From Piscinibacter sp943370595 (GTDB lineage: Bacteria > Pseudomonadota > Gammaproteobacteria > Burkholderiales > Burkholderiaceae_C), in the NCBI GenBank assembly GCA_943370595.1, contig CALRRO020000017.1, forward strand, positions 44,951-108,950: 64,000 nt of DNA, read 5' to 3'. The position numbers and the translations under genes were made by a program. Under the pieces are notes generated by a model that was not told where the DNA came from, made no database searches, and saw nothing but the letters and a program-made list of their open reading frames with translations. This document shows positions 1-8,482 of this stretch, in pieces (the stretch's first letter is position 1; every line of letters starts with the position of its first letter).

Positions 1-12
1 CTTCGCGCTCAT
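1..12 (-). CDS. bchZ: Start of chlorophyllide reductase subunit BchZ (partial, runs off left edge)
   Basis: Only the first four codons (Met-Ser-Ala-Lys) are inside the window. The ATG shares one base with the TGA stop of bchY (TGATG), which implies translational coupling. BchZ is the second catalytic (NifK-like) subunit of chlorophyllide a reductase, and it follows bchY in the conserved bchCXYZ order of purple bacteria. The call therefore rests on gene order and the coupled start codon, not on protein similarity. Confidence 0.6.
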
Positions 13-1544
13 CAGATCATCTCCTCGGCCTTGCGGCGCTTCTGGATCTTGATGACCTGGCGGCGTGTCTCGGCGCGGAACTCGGGGCGCAGCACCGGCT
101 TGCCTTCCCACACGCCCGCCTGGTCGCCACCGCCGACGTCGCCGAAGAACTCGCGCATCGCCTCGAAGCGGCCCTTGTTGGCAATCGCCGCGTTGACCAC
201 CTGGGCCAGCGAGCCGGCGCCCGCCGGGCCCATCAACGGGCGGGCCGAGATCAGGTTGGTGAAGTACAGCGCGGGAATGGTCGCTTCCTTGGCGGCCTGC
301 ACGACCGGCGTGGTGCCGATGGCCAAGTCGGGCCGGAACTCGGCGACTGCGGCGATGTCCTGCTCGAGAGACGCGCGGTACTGCACGTGCACGCCGCGGG
401 CCTCCAGCCATTCGCGGTCGGGCGCGCTCCAGGGCGTGGCCGGGCAGGCGCTGCCGACATACGGCACCTCGGCGCCGCTCTCGATCAGCAACCGCGCCAC
501 CAGCAGCTCGGAGCCTTCGTAGCCGCTGACCGTGATGCGGCCCTTGATGGGCATGCGACTCAGCGCGCCCTTGATGGCGGGCAGCCACTTGTTCTTCGCC
601 GCGTCGATGCGCGCCTGCGAGATGTTGGTCGCCTGGCCGATGGCCTGCAGCCAGGCCTCAGTACCCTCGTAGCCCACTGGCGCGGAGCCCACCACGGCAC
701 GGCCGGCGGTCTGGAACTCGCGCACGCTGGCGGTGTAGAAGGGATGGATCGCCGCCGCCGCGGCGCAGTCGAGCGCCGCATACAGCTCGCGCCATTCGCG
801 CGTCGGCACCACCGGCCCGGCAGCGAGGCCCATGGGCTCGAGCATCATGCCGATGCCCACCGGGTCGGCCGGAAACATCTCGCCCAGCAGCGTGACCGTC
901 GGCCGGTCGGAGACGCCCTGGCGCGGCGCCATCACCGGGCCGGCCTCGGCCTCGGTGCGGGCGTAGCGCAGCATCGCACCGGCCAGCACGTCCTTTGCCT
1001 CGGCATGCGTGGGCACGCCGAAGCCCGGCACGTCGATGCCGATGATGCGCACGCCGTTGATCTCCTTCGGCAGCAGCTGCAGCGGCACGCCACTGGCGGT
1101 GGGCACGCACAGGTTGATGATGACGACGGCGTCGTACTTGTCGGGGTCGGCTTCGCGGTAGACCGCGTCGCGGATGTCCTCGAACAGCTTGCCGGTGACC
1201 AGCGATTCGCTGTTGAAGGGCACGTAGCCGACGCTGCGCTTGGCGCCGTAGAAGTGCGAGGTGAAGGTCAGGCCGTAGACGCAGCAGGCCGAGCCGGACA
1301 GGATGGTCGAGGTGCGGCGCATGCGCAGCCCCACGCGCAGCGAACCGAAGGCCGGGCACATGCTCTGCGGCTGGTCGTGCGGGCCGGCGCCCTCGGGCAG
1401 CGGGTAGTCGCGGGCGTACTGCGCCAGCGTCTCGCTCTTGCCGGCCGACTGCGCGGCGGCAAGCATCTTGTCGCGGCCCGTGTGGCAGCCCACGCCGTCG
1501 CCCTCGAGGGCGGCGGGGTTCGGCACGTCCGGTGCGGTGCTCAT
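12..1544 (-). CDS. bchY: Chlorophyllide a reductase subunit Y
   Basis: This 510-residue nitrogenase-like (NifD-type) subunit pairs with BchZ. Together they receive electrons from BchX and reduce the C7-C8 double bond of chlorophyllide a, the step that commits chlorin to bacteriochlorin. Cysteines suited to bridge the 4Fe-4S cluster are visible in the N-terminal third (CPAFGS, SACCVYG, NLCVPT). The length is normal for the family. The start chosen is the ATG at 1544, which begins MSTAPDVPN; the open frame continues upstream only as a shadow of bchX. bchX ends 11 bases before this start, so the two genes are cotranscribed. Confidence 0.95.
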   Translation of the reverse strand: MSTAPDVPNPAALEGDGVGCHTGRDKMLAAAQSAGKSETLAQYARDYPLPEGAGPHDQPQSMCPAFGSLRVGLRMRRTSTILSGSACCVYGLTFTSHFYGAKRSVGYVPFNSESLVTGKLFEDIRDAVYREADPDKYDAVVIINLCVPTASGVPLQLLPKEINGVRIIGIDVPGFGVPTHAEAKDVLAGAMLRYARTEAEAGPVMAPRQGVSDRPTVTLLGEMFPADPVGIGMMLEPMGLAAGPVVPTREWRELYAALDCAAAAAIHPFYTASVREFQTAGRAVVGSAPVGYEGTEAWLQAIGQATNISQARIDAAKNKWLPAIKGALSRMPIKGRITVSGYEGSELLVARLLIESGAEVPYVGSACPATPWSAPDREWLEARGVHVQYRASLEQDIAAVAEFRPDLAIGTTPVVQAAKEATIPALYFTNLISARPLMGPAGAGSLAQVVNAAIANKGRFEAMREFFGDVGGGDQAGVWEGKPVLRPEFRAETRRQVIKIQKRRKAEEMI

Positions 1545-1555
1545 GGTCGGCGTGC

Positions 1556-2560
1556 TCAGGCGGCGTCGTAGACGACTTCGAGCGTCGGCTTGAGCAGCTC
1601 GTGCTTGCCGACCATGTCGAAGGTGGTCGCCGGCTCCATCTGGAAGTCGCGGCCGGTCACCTCGGCAGAGAACAGGCCGAGCAACTGGTCCTGCGTCTGC
1701 GGCTTCGGGCGCACCGGCGGCGCCACCGCAACGTTGGTGGCCAGTTCCTCGAACAGCGGCGCCCACTGCGTGCCGGGGCGACCGATGATCTCGTAGCTGG
1801 CGCTCTTGCGGCGGATGTCCTCGTTGGCGGGAATGGTGGCGAGCACCGGGATGCCGGCGTGTTCGGCAAACTGCTTGGCCTCGCCGGTACCGTCGTCGCG
1901 GTTGATCACCATGCCGGCCACGCCGACGTTGCCGCCGAGCTTGCGGAAGTACTCGACCGCGCTGCAGACGTTGTTGGCGACGTACAGGGACTGCAGGTCG
2001 TTGCTGGCCACGACGATGACCTTCTGGCACATGTCGCGGGCGATCGGCAGGCCGAAGCCGCCGCAGACCACGTCGCCGAGGAAGTCGAGCAGCACGTAGT
2101 CGAAGCCCCAGTCGTGGAAGCCGAGCTTCTCGAGCGTCTCGAAGCCGTGGATGATGCCGCGCCCGCCGCAACCGCGGCCGACCTCGGGGCCACCAAGCTC
2201 CATCGCGTAGACACCGTCGCGCTTGAAGCAGACGTCGCCGATCGCGACGCTCTCGCCGGCCAGCTTCTTCTTCGAGCTGGTCTCGATGATGGTCGGGCAG
2301 GCCTTGCCGCCGAACAGCAGGCTGGTGGTGTCGCTCTTCGGGTCGCAGCCGATCAGCAGCACCTTCTTGCCCTGCTGGGCCATCATGTAGCTGAGGTTGG
2401 CCAGCGTGAAGCTCTTGCCGATGCCGCCCTTGCCGTAGATGGCGATGATCTGCGTCGTCTTCGCCGCTGGCGAGGTGGGCACCGGATCGGGTTCGATGGC
2501 GGCCTCGGCCTTGAGGCGCTCGTCGCGCATGAAGATGACCGGGTTGGTAGGCGCGTTCAT
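1556..2560 (-). CDS. bchX: Chlorophyllide a reductase iron protein BchX
   Basis: This 334-residue NifH/BchL-like ATPase supplies electrons to BchYZ. The P-loop (YGKGGIGKS, about residues 42-50) is preceded by an N-terminal extension typical of BchX. Cys residues in GRGCGGRG and DVVCGGFG are placed to ligate the 4Fe-4S cluster that bridges the dimer. The ATG overlaps the bchC stop as ATGA, so translation is coupled within the bchC-X-Y-Z order. Sequence and context agree, and I see no alternative. Confidence 0.96.
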   Translation of the reverse strand: MNAPTNPVIFMRDERLKAEAAIEPDPVPTSPAAKTTQIIAIYGKGGIGKSFTLANLSYMMAQQGKKVLLIGCDPKSDTTSLLFGGKACPTIIETSSKKKLAGESVAIGDVCFKRDGVYAMELGGPEVGRGCGGRGIIHGFETLEKLGFHDWGFDYVLLDFLGDVVCGGFGLPIARDMCQKVIVVASNDLQSLYVANNVCSAVEYFRKLGGNVGVAGMVINRDDGTGEAKQFAEHAGIPVLATIPANEDIRRKSASYEIIGRPGTQWAPLFEELATNVAVAPPVRPKPQTQDQLLGLFSAEVTGRDFQMEPATTFDMVGKHELLKPTLEVVYDAA

Positions 2561-3510
2561 TGGCAGTGTCTCCAGTCGAGGACCATCTTCAGGCAGCCCG
2601 CATCGCCGAAGGCAGTGCGGTAGGCGGTGTCGGCCTGCATCGGCTCGGCGTGGTGAGTGATCAGGCCGTCGAGCGACAGCACGCCGCTCTCGGCCAGTTC
2701 CTTCACGGCGAGCAGGTCGGGTTTCTTGAACTCGGCGGCGCAGCGGATCTGTGCTTCGCGCATGAAGGCCGGCGCGAAGGCGAAGGCGATCGGCTCGGTG
2801 TAGAAGCCGGCGAGCACGATCTCGCCGCCCGGCGCGAGGCGCGCCACCAGGCTGTCGAGGATCTTCGCGTCGCCGCTGACGTCGTAGATGGCGCGGTAGT
2901 CGCGTCGCACGTCGTCCTCGGGCTTGATGACCGGATAGCCTTCGGCACCGCTCATGCGCACCGGGTTGGTCTCCCACACCGTCGGCGGTGCGAAGCCGGC
3001 CACCACCACCATGCGGGCCAGCAGGCGGCCGAGCACGCCGTGCCCGACGATCAGGTCGGGCGCGATGATCGGGTCGCGCTTGCCGGCACCCGACACCGAG
3101 TGGTACGCCGTGGCCGCCAGGGCCAGCAGCACACTCTTGTCACCCAGAGTGTCCGACACCGGCGTGATGCGCGAATCGCTGACCACCACCCGGGAGGCGG
3201 CGCCGCCGAACAGGCCGCGCACTTCGCCGTAGCAGCGTGCGCCGGGGACGAACACCCGCTCGCCGACGCCGTGCTGCGCACGCGGCCCGGCCTGCACGAT
3301 GTGCCCGACCGATTCGTAGCCCGGCACCAGCGGGTAGCCCATGCCCGGGAAGGTCGGCATGCGGCCGTTCCAGAGCAGCTTCTCGGTACCGGTGCTGATG
3401 CCGCTGTACTCGATGTCGACGATGACGTCGTCGTCGGCCGGCGGCGTCAGGTCGAGGCGGCTGAGCATCAGGTGCTCGGGCTGCTCGAGGACGATGGCCG
3501 TGGTGTTCAT
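2557..3510 (-). CDS. bchC: Bacteriochlorophyllide a dehydrogenase BchC
   Basis: This 317-residue medium-chain dehydrogenase oxidises the 3-hydroxyethyl group of the bacteriochlorophyllide intermediate to the 3-acetyl group. The N-terminal catalytic fold has the family signature SGISTGTEKLLW, and the Rossmann half includes IVGHGVLGRLLA near the middle. The start is the ATG at 3510 (MNTTAIVLEQPEH); a longer in-frame start upstream would add only Arg-rich residues. It lies 114 bases downstream of crtF and has its own promoter with a PpsR/CrtJ-type palindrome, matching the known internal promoter of this superoperon. Confidence 0.95.
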   Translation of the reverse strand: MNTTAIVLEQPEHLMLSRLDLTPPADDDVIVDIEYSGISTGTEKLLWNGRMPTFPGMGYPLVPGYESVGHIVQAGPRAQHGVGERVFVPGARCYGEVRGLFGGAASRVVVSDSRITPVSDTLGDKSVLLALAATAYHSVSGAGKRDPIIAPDLIVGHGVLGRLLARMVVVAGFAPPTVWETNPVRMSGAEGYPVIKPEDDVRRDYRAIYDVSGDAKILDSLVARLAPGGEIVLAGFYTEPIAFAFAPAFMREAQIRCAAEFKKPDLLAVKELAESGVLSLDGLITHHAEPMQADTAYRTAFGDAGCLKMVLDWRHCQ

Positions 3511-3566
3511 TCGAGGACTCCGACCCCGTCGGCGCACCGGCGGCGCACCTGCTTGGGGATCAATAG

Positions 3567-3584
3567 TGTCATCCTACGCTGACA
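3567..3584. promoter_or_regulatory. PpsR/CrtJ-type operator upstream of bchC
   Basis: TGTCA and TGACA are separated by eight bases, a perfect match to the TGT-N12-ACA palindrome bound by the aerobic photosynthesis repressor PpsR/CrtJ. A second half site, TGTCA at 3593-3597, lies just beyond it and may serve as part of a paired site. The operator covers the -10 region of the bchC promoter. Confidence 0.75.
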
Positions 3585-3598
3585 CTTTTTAATGTCAA
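3571..3598 (-). promoter_or_regulatory. Sigma-70-like promoter of bchC
   Basis: Read on the minus strand, TTGACA (3598-3593) and TAGGAT (3576-3571) are separated by 16 bases, about 60 bases upstream of the bchC ATG. The -10 and spacer are covered by the TGT-N12-ACA palindrome at 3567-3584. This is the arrangement expected for an aerobically repressed bchC promoter. Confidence 0.7.
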
Positions 3599-3624
3599 CC
3601 TGTGTTTTCATTGGTTGATGCAGA

Positions 3625-4788
3625 TCAGGCGCCGGCACAGCGGGCGACGATCAATCCGGCCTGCAGCGGCAGCCGTGTAGGCACCTGCCGGATGCGGTCG
3701 AAGCCAGCCGCGGCGAGCATCTCGCCCAGGCGTTGGGCGCTGCGCGAGCGGCCCGAGCCCATGGCCAGCAGGTAGAAGCCGAAGTAGGCGTCGCCCATCG
3801 CCTCGGCCCCCTTGGTGCCGGCCATCGGCTCGGCGACGAGCAGCGTGCCGTCCGGCGGCAGCGCGGCCCGCACGGCGCGCAGGATGCGCATCGCGTTGTC
3901 GTCGTGGTGATCGAACATCACGCGCACCAGCGAAGCGACATCGGCGCCGCGCGGCAGCGGGCGGTTCAGGAAGTCGCCGCCGATCGCCTCTGCGCGCCCG
4001 GCCAGGCCGGCGTCGGCGAAGCGGGCGCGGGCCCGGTCGGCCACCGCCGGCAAGTCCAGCAGCATCAGTTTCAGCGCCGGGGCGCGCCTGGCCGCGGCGC
4101 AGAGGAAGACACCCTCGCCGCCGCCCACGTCGAGCAGGCGGCGGTGCCGCGCGATCGGATAGGCATCGAGCACCTGGTCGGCGATCAGCGGTTGCGATGC
4201 CGCCATCAGTGCCGAGTAGTCGGCCACGCGTTGAGCGCCGAGATCGCCGGCGGCCTCGTTGTCGGCATAGGCCCAGTAGCGGCCCAGTTCGGTGGCCGGG
4301 CGCTCGCCGCGCAGCAGCGCGACCGGGTCGCCGAGATCGCGATACAACGAGGCGTGGTGTTCGATCATCGCCTGCAGCGGCGCGTTTCCCACCAGCACCG
4401 CGCCGAGCGAGCCGAGTGCCCAGGCCTCGCCGCGCCGTTCGACCAGATCCAGCGCCTGCGCGGCGGCAAGCAGGCGCAGCGCCTGCGGCTCGGCCAGGTC
4501 GAGCCGGCGGCACAGGGCCGCGGCGGATTGCGGGCCTTCGGCCAGCACCTCGAACAGGCCAAGGCGCACGCAGGCGAGCAGCACCTGCGAATAGACAAAA
4601 CCCGCCATCAGGTCGAACAGGTCGCGAGCCCGGCTGCGGGCCAGCGGGCGGGTCAGCGGAAAGGCCGCCGCGGCGCGCTGGAAGCGGGCATCGCCGAGCA
4701 GGCGGTCACGCCAGGCGCGCCACTGCAGCCACCACGGCGCCCCCGCTTCCGGCGACGCCGGTGCCGCGGCCGACAGCCTCGGGTTCAC
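3625..4788 (-). CDS. crtF: Carotenoid O-methyltransferase CrtF (demethylspheroidene type)
   Basis: This 387-residue SAM-dependent methyltransferase methylates the 1-hydroxyl of acyclic carotenoids in the spheroidene/spirilloxanthin pathway. The N-terminal dimerisation domain is followed by the SAM motif LLDVGGGEG near residue 217 and by a conserved FDHHDD region. Translation starts at a GTG that overlaps the crtE stop (GTGA), so it is coupled to crtE. Position between crtE and bchC is the canonical superoperon order. Confidence 0.92.
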   Translation of the reverse strand: MNPRLSAAAPASPEAGAPWWLQWRAWRDRLLGDARFQRAAAAFPLTRPLARSRARDLFDLMAGFVYSQVLLACVRLGLFEVLAEGPQSAAALCRRLDLAEPQALRLLAAAQALDLVERRGEAWALGSLGAVLVGNAPLQAMIEHHASLYRDLGDPVALLRGERPATELGRYWAYADNEAAGDLGAQRVADYSALMAASQPLIADQVLDAYPIARHRRLLDVGGGEGVFLCAAARRAPALKLMLLDLPAVADRARARFADAGLAGRAEAIGGDFLNRPLPRGADVASLVRVMFDHHDDNAMRILRAVRAALPPDGTLLVAEPMAGTKGAEAMGDAYFGFYLLAMGSGRSRSAQRLGEMLAAAGFDRIRQVPTRLPLQAGLIVARCAGA

Positions 4789-5690
4789 CGCAGTGCCTCG
4801 TGCAGCACCGCCGGCGAGCGCGCCGCATGTGCGGTCGTCATCTCCAGCGGCACCAGGCGGCGGGCCTCGGCGCGCACCAGCGCGCGCAGCGCGCCGGCAC
4901 CGTGGCAGACGGGGATCGCGTCGATGCAGCCGCGCACCAGCGTGTCGAACTGGCGCAGCGCGCCGTCGAGGCCGAACTCGGTGGCCGAACTCGGCCGGCC
5001 ATGCGTCAGGTCCTGCCCGATCGGCTTGCCGATGGCTTGCGGCTCGGCGATCACGTCGCGGATGTCGTCGGCCACCTGGTAGGCCTCGCCGAGGCAGTCA
5101 CCGAACACCAGCCAGGGGGCCGGCGAGGCGCCGGCCGACTCGGCGCCGGCCGCTGCCGCGGCGGCGAACAGCGCGCCGGTCTTGGCGCGCTGGTAGTCGC
5201 GCAGCACCGGCCGCGGCTCGCATTCCCAGGCCTGGCCGGCGGCGATGCCATGCGGCATGGCCACTCCGGCGGCAACGTGCGCCAGCACCCGTGCGATGCG
5301 CGCCGGCTGCCGCGCCGCACAGACGGCGAGCTGCTGGAACGCCAGCACGATCAGCGCATCGCCGGCCAGCACCGCGAGGCGCTCGCCATAAGCGGCATGC
5401 ACCGAGGGGCGACCGCGCCGCTCGGCGGCATCGTCGAAGCACGGCAGGTCGTCGTGGACCAGCGAGGCACAGTGCAGCAGTTCGACGGCGGCGGCCGCCG
5501 CATCGGTCAGCGCCGGATCGTCGTTACCGCAGGCCAGCGCCACGGCGACGCACAGCTGCGGGCGGATGCGCGCACCGGGCGGGAAGACCGAGTGGCGGAT
5601 GGCCGCAGCCAGCCGCGGCGGACCGCCGCGACCCTCGCCAGAAGCCACGGCCGCCTCGAGGGCGCGTTCGATCCGTTGAGTCGCGTCCAC
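4785..5690 (-). CDS. crtE: Geranylgeranyl diphosphate synthase CrtE
   Basis: This 301-residue trans-prenyltransferase makes the C20 precursor for carotenoids and for the bacteriochlorophyll tail. The first Asp-rich motif (HDDLPCFDD, about residues 78-86) and the second (DDIRD, about 209-213) are intact. The start is GTG at 5690 (MDATQRIERA). It is the first gene of the crtEF-bchCXYZ unit, with a promoter and PpsR/CrtJ-type site in the short gap after bchO. Confidence 0.94.
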   Translation of the reverse strand: MDATQRIERALEAAVASGEGRGGPPRLAAAIRHSVFPPGARIRPQLCVAVALACGNDDPALTDAAAAAVELLHCASLVHDDLPCFDDAAERRGRPSVHAAYGERLAVLAGDALIVLAFQQLAVCAARQPARIARVLAHVAAGVAMPHGIAAGQAWECEPRPVLRDYQRAKTGALFAAAAAAGAESAGASPAPWLVFGDCLGEAYQVADDIRDVIAEPQAIGKPIGQDLTHGRPSSATEFGLDGALRQFDTLVRGCIDAIPVCHGAGALRALVRAEARRLVPLEMTTAHAARSPAVLHEALR

Positions 5691-5753
5691 GGGCGCCCTC
5701 CTGCACTGCGCTCGGCCGGCGGCCGGGTGTCAACTTCTGTTATCGCAGCACTG

Positions 5754-5771
5754 TGTCAACCAGAATAGACA
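5754..5771. promoter_or_regulatory. PpsR/CrtJ-type operator upstream of crtE
   Basis: TGTCA and AGACA flank eight bases: the TGT-N12-ACA core is perfect, with one mismatch in the outer half site. It overlaps the crtE -10. A direct copy of its left arm (TGTCAAC) lies 26 bases away at 5728-5734 but has no matching right arm. Confidence 0.65.
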
Positions 5772-5790
5772 CTTGAGAGAACAGCGTCAA
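5762..5790 (-). promoter_or_regulatory. Sigma-70-like promoter of crtE
   Basis: On the minus strand TTGACG (5790-5785) and TATTCT (5767-5762) are 17 bases apart, about 75 bases upstream of the crtE GTG. The -10 lies inside a TGT-N12-ACA palindrome (5754-5771), so repressor binding would block RNA polymerase. Confidence 0.65.
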
Positions 5791-5818
5791 CAGCGCCAAC
5801 CCGGAATCCGTCTCCGGC

Positions 5819-6691
5819 TCAGAACGCGGCCTCGATCAGCGCGGCCACGGCCTGCGGCTGCTCCTCGTGGGCGAGGTGGCCCAGGCCCGGCAGCGCGGTC
5901 ACGGTCGCCCCGTGAACCCGGGCCGCCACCTGCCAGGCCTGGTCCGGCGGCAGCGTGCGATCACGCTCGCCGACCACCAGCCGCAGCGGCGTGCGCAGCT
6001 GCGGCAGGCCGCGCGCGAAGGCGGCCAGGTCCCAGCCGGCCATCATCGCCAGCGCCGCCGCCACGTGCTGCGGGCTGGCCACCAGGCGGGCGTACAGGCG
6101 CTGGCCGGTGGCATCCAGCGACGAGCCTGTGCCGGCCAGCAGGCGCTCCGACATGCCCGGCCAGGCGGCCGTCCAGGCAAAGAAGCGCGGCACCAGCGGG
6201 TTGAGCACCAGCGTGCGCGCCATCGGCGAGAAGACGGCGCCGGCCACGCCGGGCAACGGCAGCAGGGCCGCGTTGAGTCCGATCACGGCACGCGGCGCAG
6301 CCAGCCCGTCGAGGCACATCTGCACGGCCACCGCCGCCCCGGCGCTGTGGCCGACGATCAGGTCCGCCGCCCTGCCCTGCTCATGCACCAGTGCGGCCAC
6401 TGCCCGCGCCATGCCGGGCAAGGTGAAGGAACTGCGCTCCTGTGGCCAGCCGCTGAATCCATGCCCCGGCAGGTCGGGCGCGATGACTTGGCAGCGATTG
6501 CTCAGGCGCGGCAGCAGGTCACGCCATGAATGTGTCGATGCGCCGGTGCCGTGCAGCAGCAGCACCGTGGGCAGCGAAGAATCGCCGGCGCGCTGCAAAT
6601 GCCAGCGCAGCCCGCCCGCATCGGCGAAGCGGCTGGCTTCGTGGTTCGGCCAGTCGCGGCCGTCGCGATCCCAGGCCAGCGTCCGCGTCAT
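5819..6691 (-). CDS. bchO: Alpha/beta hydrolase BchO (magnesium chelatase-associated)
   Basis: This 290-residue alpha/beta hydrolase has the nucleophile elbow GHSAG and an oxyanion region LLHGTGAS, and ends with a catalytic-His segment GLGHLAHEE. bchO sits with the magnesium chelatase genes in purple-bacterial photosynthesis clusters. Its exact reaction is unsettled; an accessory role around Mg insertion into protoporphyrin IX is usually assumed. It begins 18 bases after bchD and is probably in the same transcript. Family and context support the name; the reaction cannot be read from sequence. Confidence 0.88.
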   Translation of the reverse strand: MTRTLAWDRDGRDWPNHEASRFADAGGLRWHLQRAGDSSLPTVLLLHGTGASTHSWRDLLPRLSNRCQVIAPDLPGHGFSGWPQERSSFTLPGMARAVAALVHEQGRAADLIVGHSAGAAVAVQMCLDGLAAPRAVIGLNAALLPLPGVAGAVFSPMARTLVLNPLVPRFFAWTAAWPGMSERLLAGTGSSLDATGQRLYARLVASPQHVAAALAMMAGWDLAAFARGLPQLRTPLRLVVGERDRTLPPDQAWQVAARVHGATVTALPGLGHLAHEEQPQAVAALIEAAF

Positions 6692-6709
6692 GCGAGCGCC
6701 AGTGCGCGT

Positions 6710-8482
6710 TCAGCGCCCGGCCGCGCCGCGCGCCACCGACTGCACCGCCAGGTTGAGCGTGTCGGCGCGGGCATGGGGCAGCGGCAGGTAGAGCGCGTCC
6801 ATGCGCTGCGCCAGCGCGCGGGCGCGCGGCTCGGGCCGGGCCGAGGTGTCGACGACCACGGCCGCGATGGCGCTGCCGCGCCAGCGTTCGGCGGACTTCA
6901 GCGCGTCCTGCTCGGCGCGGCCGCGGTCGGGCTGTCCGTCGCGGCCGATGTTGGCGCGGCCGTCGGTGAGCAGCACGACCAGCGGCGTGTCGCCGCGGCG
7001 CGCCACGGCCTCGGCCAGCGCCCAGGCCGCATCCAGGCCGGCCGCCAGCGGCGTGCCGCCGCCGCCCGGCAGGCCGGCGAGCGAGCGCTTGGCGCGCACC
7101 AGAGAGCGCGTGGGCGGCAGCAGCAGTTCGGCGCCGGCGCCGCGGAACGCCAGCACGGCGACCTGGTCGCGCCGCACGTAGCAGTCGGCCAGCAGCAGTT
7201 CGACCGCGCCCTTGGCCTCGGCGAGGCGGTGCAGTGCCGACGAGCCGGAGGCATCGATCGCGAAGATGGTCGTCGTGCGTGTCTTCTGCTTGTAGCGCGT
7301 GACGCGGAAGTCCTCGGGGCGCACCGACACGCCGTCGCGCACGTCTCCCTCGCGGCGCCGCAGCGCCTGCCAGGGGGCGGCGGCACGCAGCGTCTCGATC
7401 AGGTTGAGGCGGGCGCCGCGCTGCACGCTGCCGGCACGAACGCCCGCCGGCCGCCCCTGGCGCCAGGCCAGGCGCGACTGCCCGCTGCGGCCGAGCGAGC
7501 GCGCCGCGCCGCCCGCACGCTGCGCCATCTTCAGGCGCGCCAGCAGCCCAGGCGGGATGGCCGCCTGCGCGGCGGCGAGCACCTGCTCGTCCAGCGGCGC
7601 ATCGGGGACGGACGACTCCTCTTCCTGTTCCTCACGCTGCTGCGGTTCGGGCGGTGGCGGCTCGGCCTCCTGTGGCTCGGCATCGGGCGGGGCCGGCAGC
7701 TGCGTGGCGCGCGGCCCGAGCACGAGGCGGGCGGCGAGTTCGGCATCGTCGTGATCGACGCTGTCGCGGCCGTCCAGCGCGGCCGCGAAACGTGCCACCT
7801 GCAAGGCCAGCCACGGTGCGCGCGCTGAGCCGATGCCCAGCGCCACGCAGGCGCAGCACAAGGCCTCCAGCACCGCGTCGTCGGCCCGCACCCGTGCGCA
7901 GTTCGCCCGTGCGCGCATCACGTCGGCGCGGGTCGGCTGACCGGACAGGTCCGGTTGCACGTCACGCCAGCCGAGCAGGGACAGGTCGAGCCGCAGGGCC
8001 AGCCGCTCGGCCAGCGTCGGGCTGAGCGGATCGTCGTCGACGAGCCCTTCGTCGAAGGCGACGACGCCGAATCGCGTGGCCAGCGTCGCGGCGATGCCGT
8101 CGCGCGCCACCAGCACCTCGCCACGGTCGAGCGCCGACGCCAGGCGCGCGGCAGTGCCGGCCGGAATGCGCTCGGCCATCGGCAGCAGCAGCACGCCGCC
8201 GTCGACCTCGGCGAGCAGGCCGCGCTGCGCCACCGGCCGCCCCGAGCGCAGCGTGGCGGGCAGGTCCAGGCCGCCGAGCAGGCGCTCGTCTCCGATGCCG
8301 TGCGGCATGCGGCGCAGCGGCGTGGCCTCGGGCAGCAGATCGCTGAGGATGGCCAGCCAGCGATCGCGCACCGGCCCGGCGCCGCAGCGCAGCGACACGC
8401 CGCCGAGCGCTGCCGGCGACACCGCGAACAGCGCAGCGGCGAGAGCGGCTTCGCGCCAGGCGGCCGCGCCGGTGTCGTTCAT
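6710..8482 (-). CDS. bchD: Magnesium chelatase subunit D
   Basis: This 590-residue subunit bridges the BchI motor and the porphyrin-binding BchH during ATP-driven Mg insertion. It has three parts: an N-terminal AAA-like half without a proper Walker A, a Pro/Glu-rich acidic linker at about residues 265-292, and a C-terminal VWA/integrin I domain with the MIDAS motif DASGSS near residue 412. The ATG overlaps the bchI stop (ATGA). Length and architecture are normal. bchH is not in the window. Confidence 0.95.
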   Translation of the reverse strand: MNDTGAAAWREAALAAALFAVSPAALGGVSLRCGAGPVRDRWLAILSDLLPEATPLRRMPHGIGDERLLGGLDLPATLRSGRPVAQRGLLAEVDGGVLLLPMAERIPAGTAARLASALDRGEVLVARDGIAATLATRFGVVAFDEGLVDDDPLSPTLAERLALRLDLSLLGWRDVQPDLSGQPTRADVMRARANCARVRADDAVLEALCCACVALGIGSARAPWLALQVARFAAALDGRDSVDHDDAELAARLVLGPRATQLPAPPDAEPQEAEPPPPEPQQREEQEEESSVPDAPLDEQVLAAAQAAIPPGLLARLKMAQRAGGAARSLGRSGQSRLAWRQGRPAGVRAGSVQRGARLNLIETLRAAAPWQALRRREGDVRDGVSVRPEDFRVTRYKQKTRTTTIFAIDASGSSALHRLAEAKGAVELLLADCYVRRDQVAVLAFRGAGAELLLPPTRSLVRAKRSLAGLPGGGGTPLAAGLDAAWALAEAVARRGDTPLVVLLTDGRANIGRDGQPDRGRAEQDALKSAERWRGSAIAAVVVDTSARPEPRARALAQRMDALYLPLPHARADTLNLAVQSVARGAAGR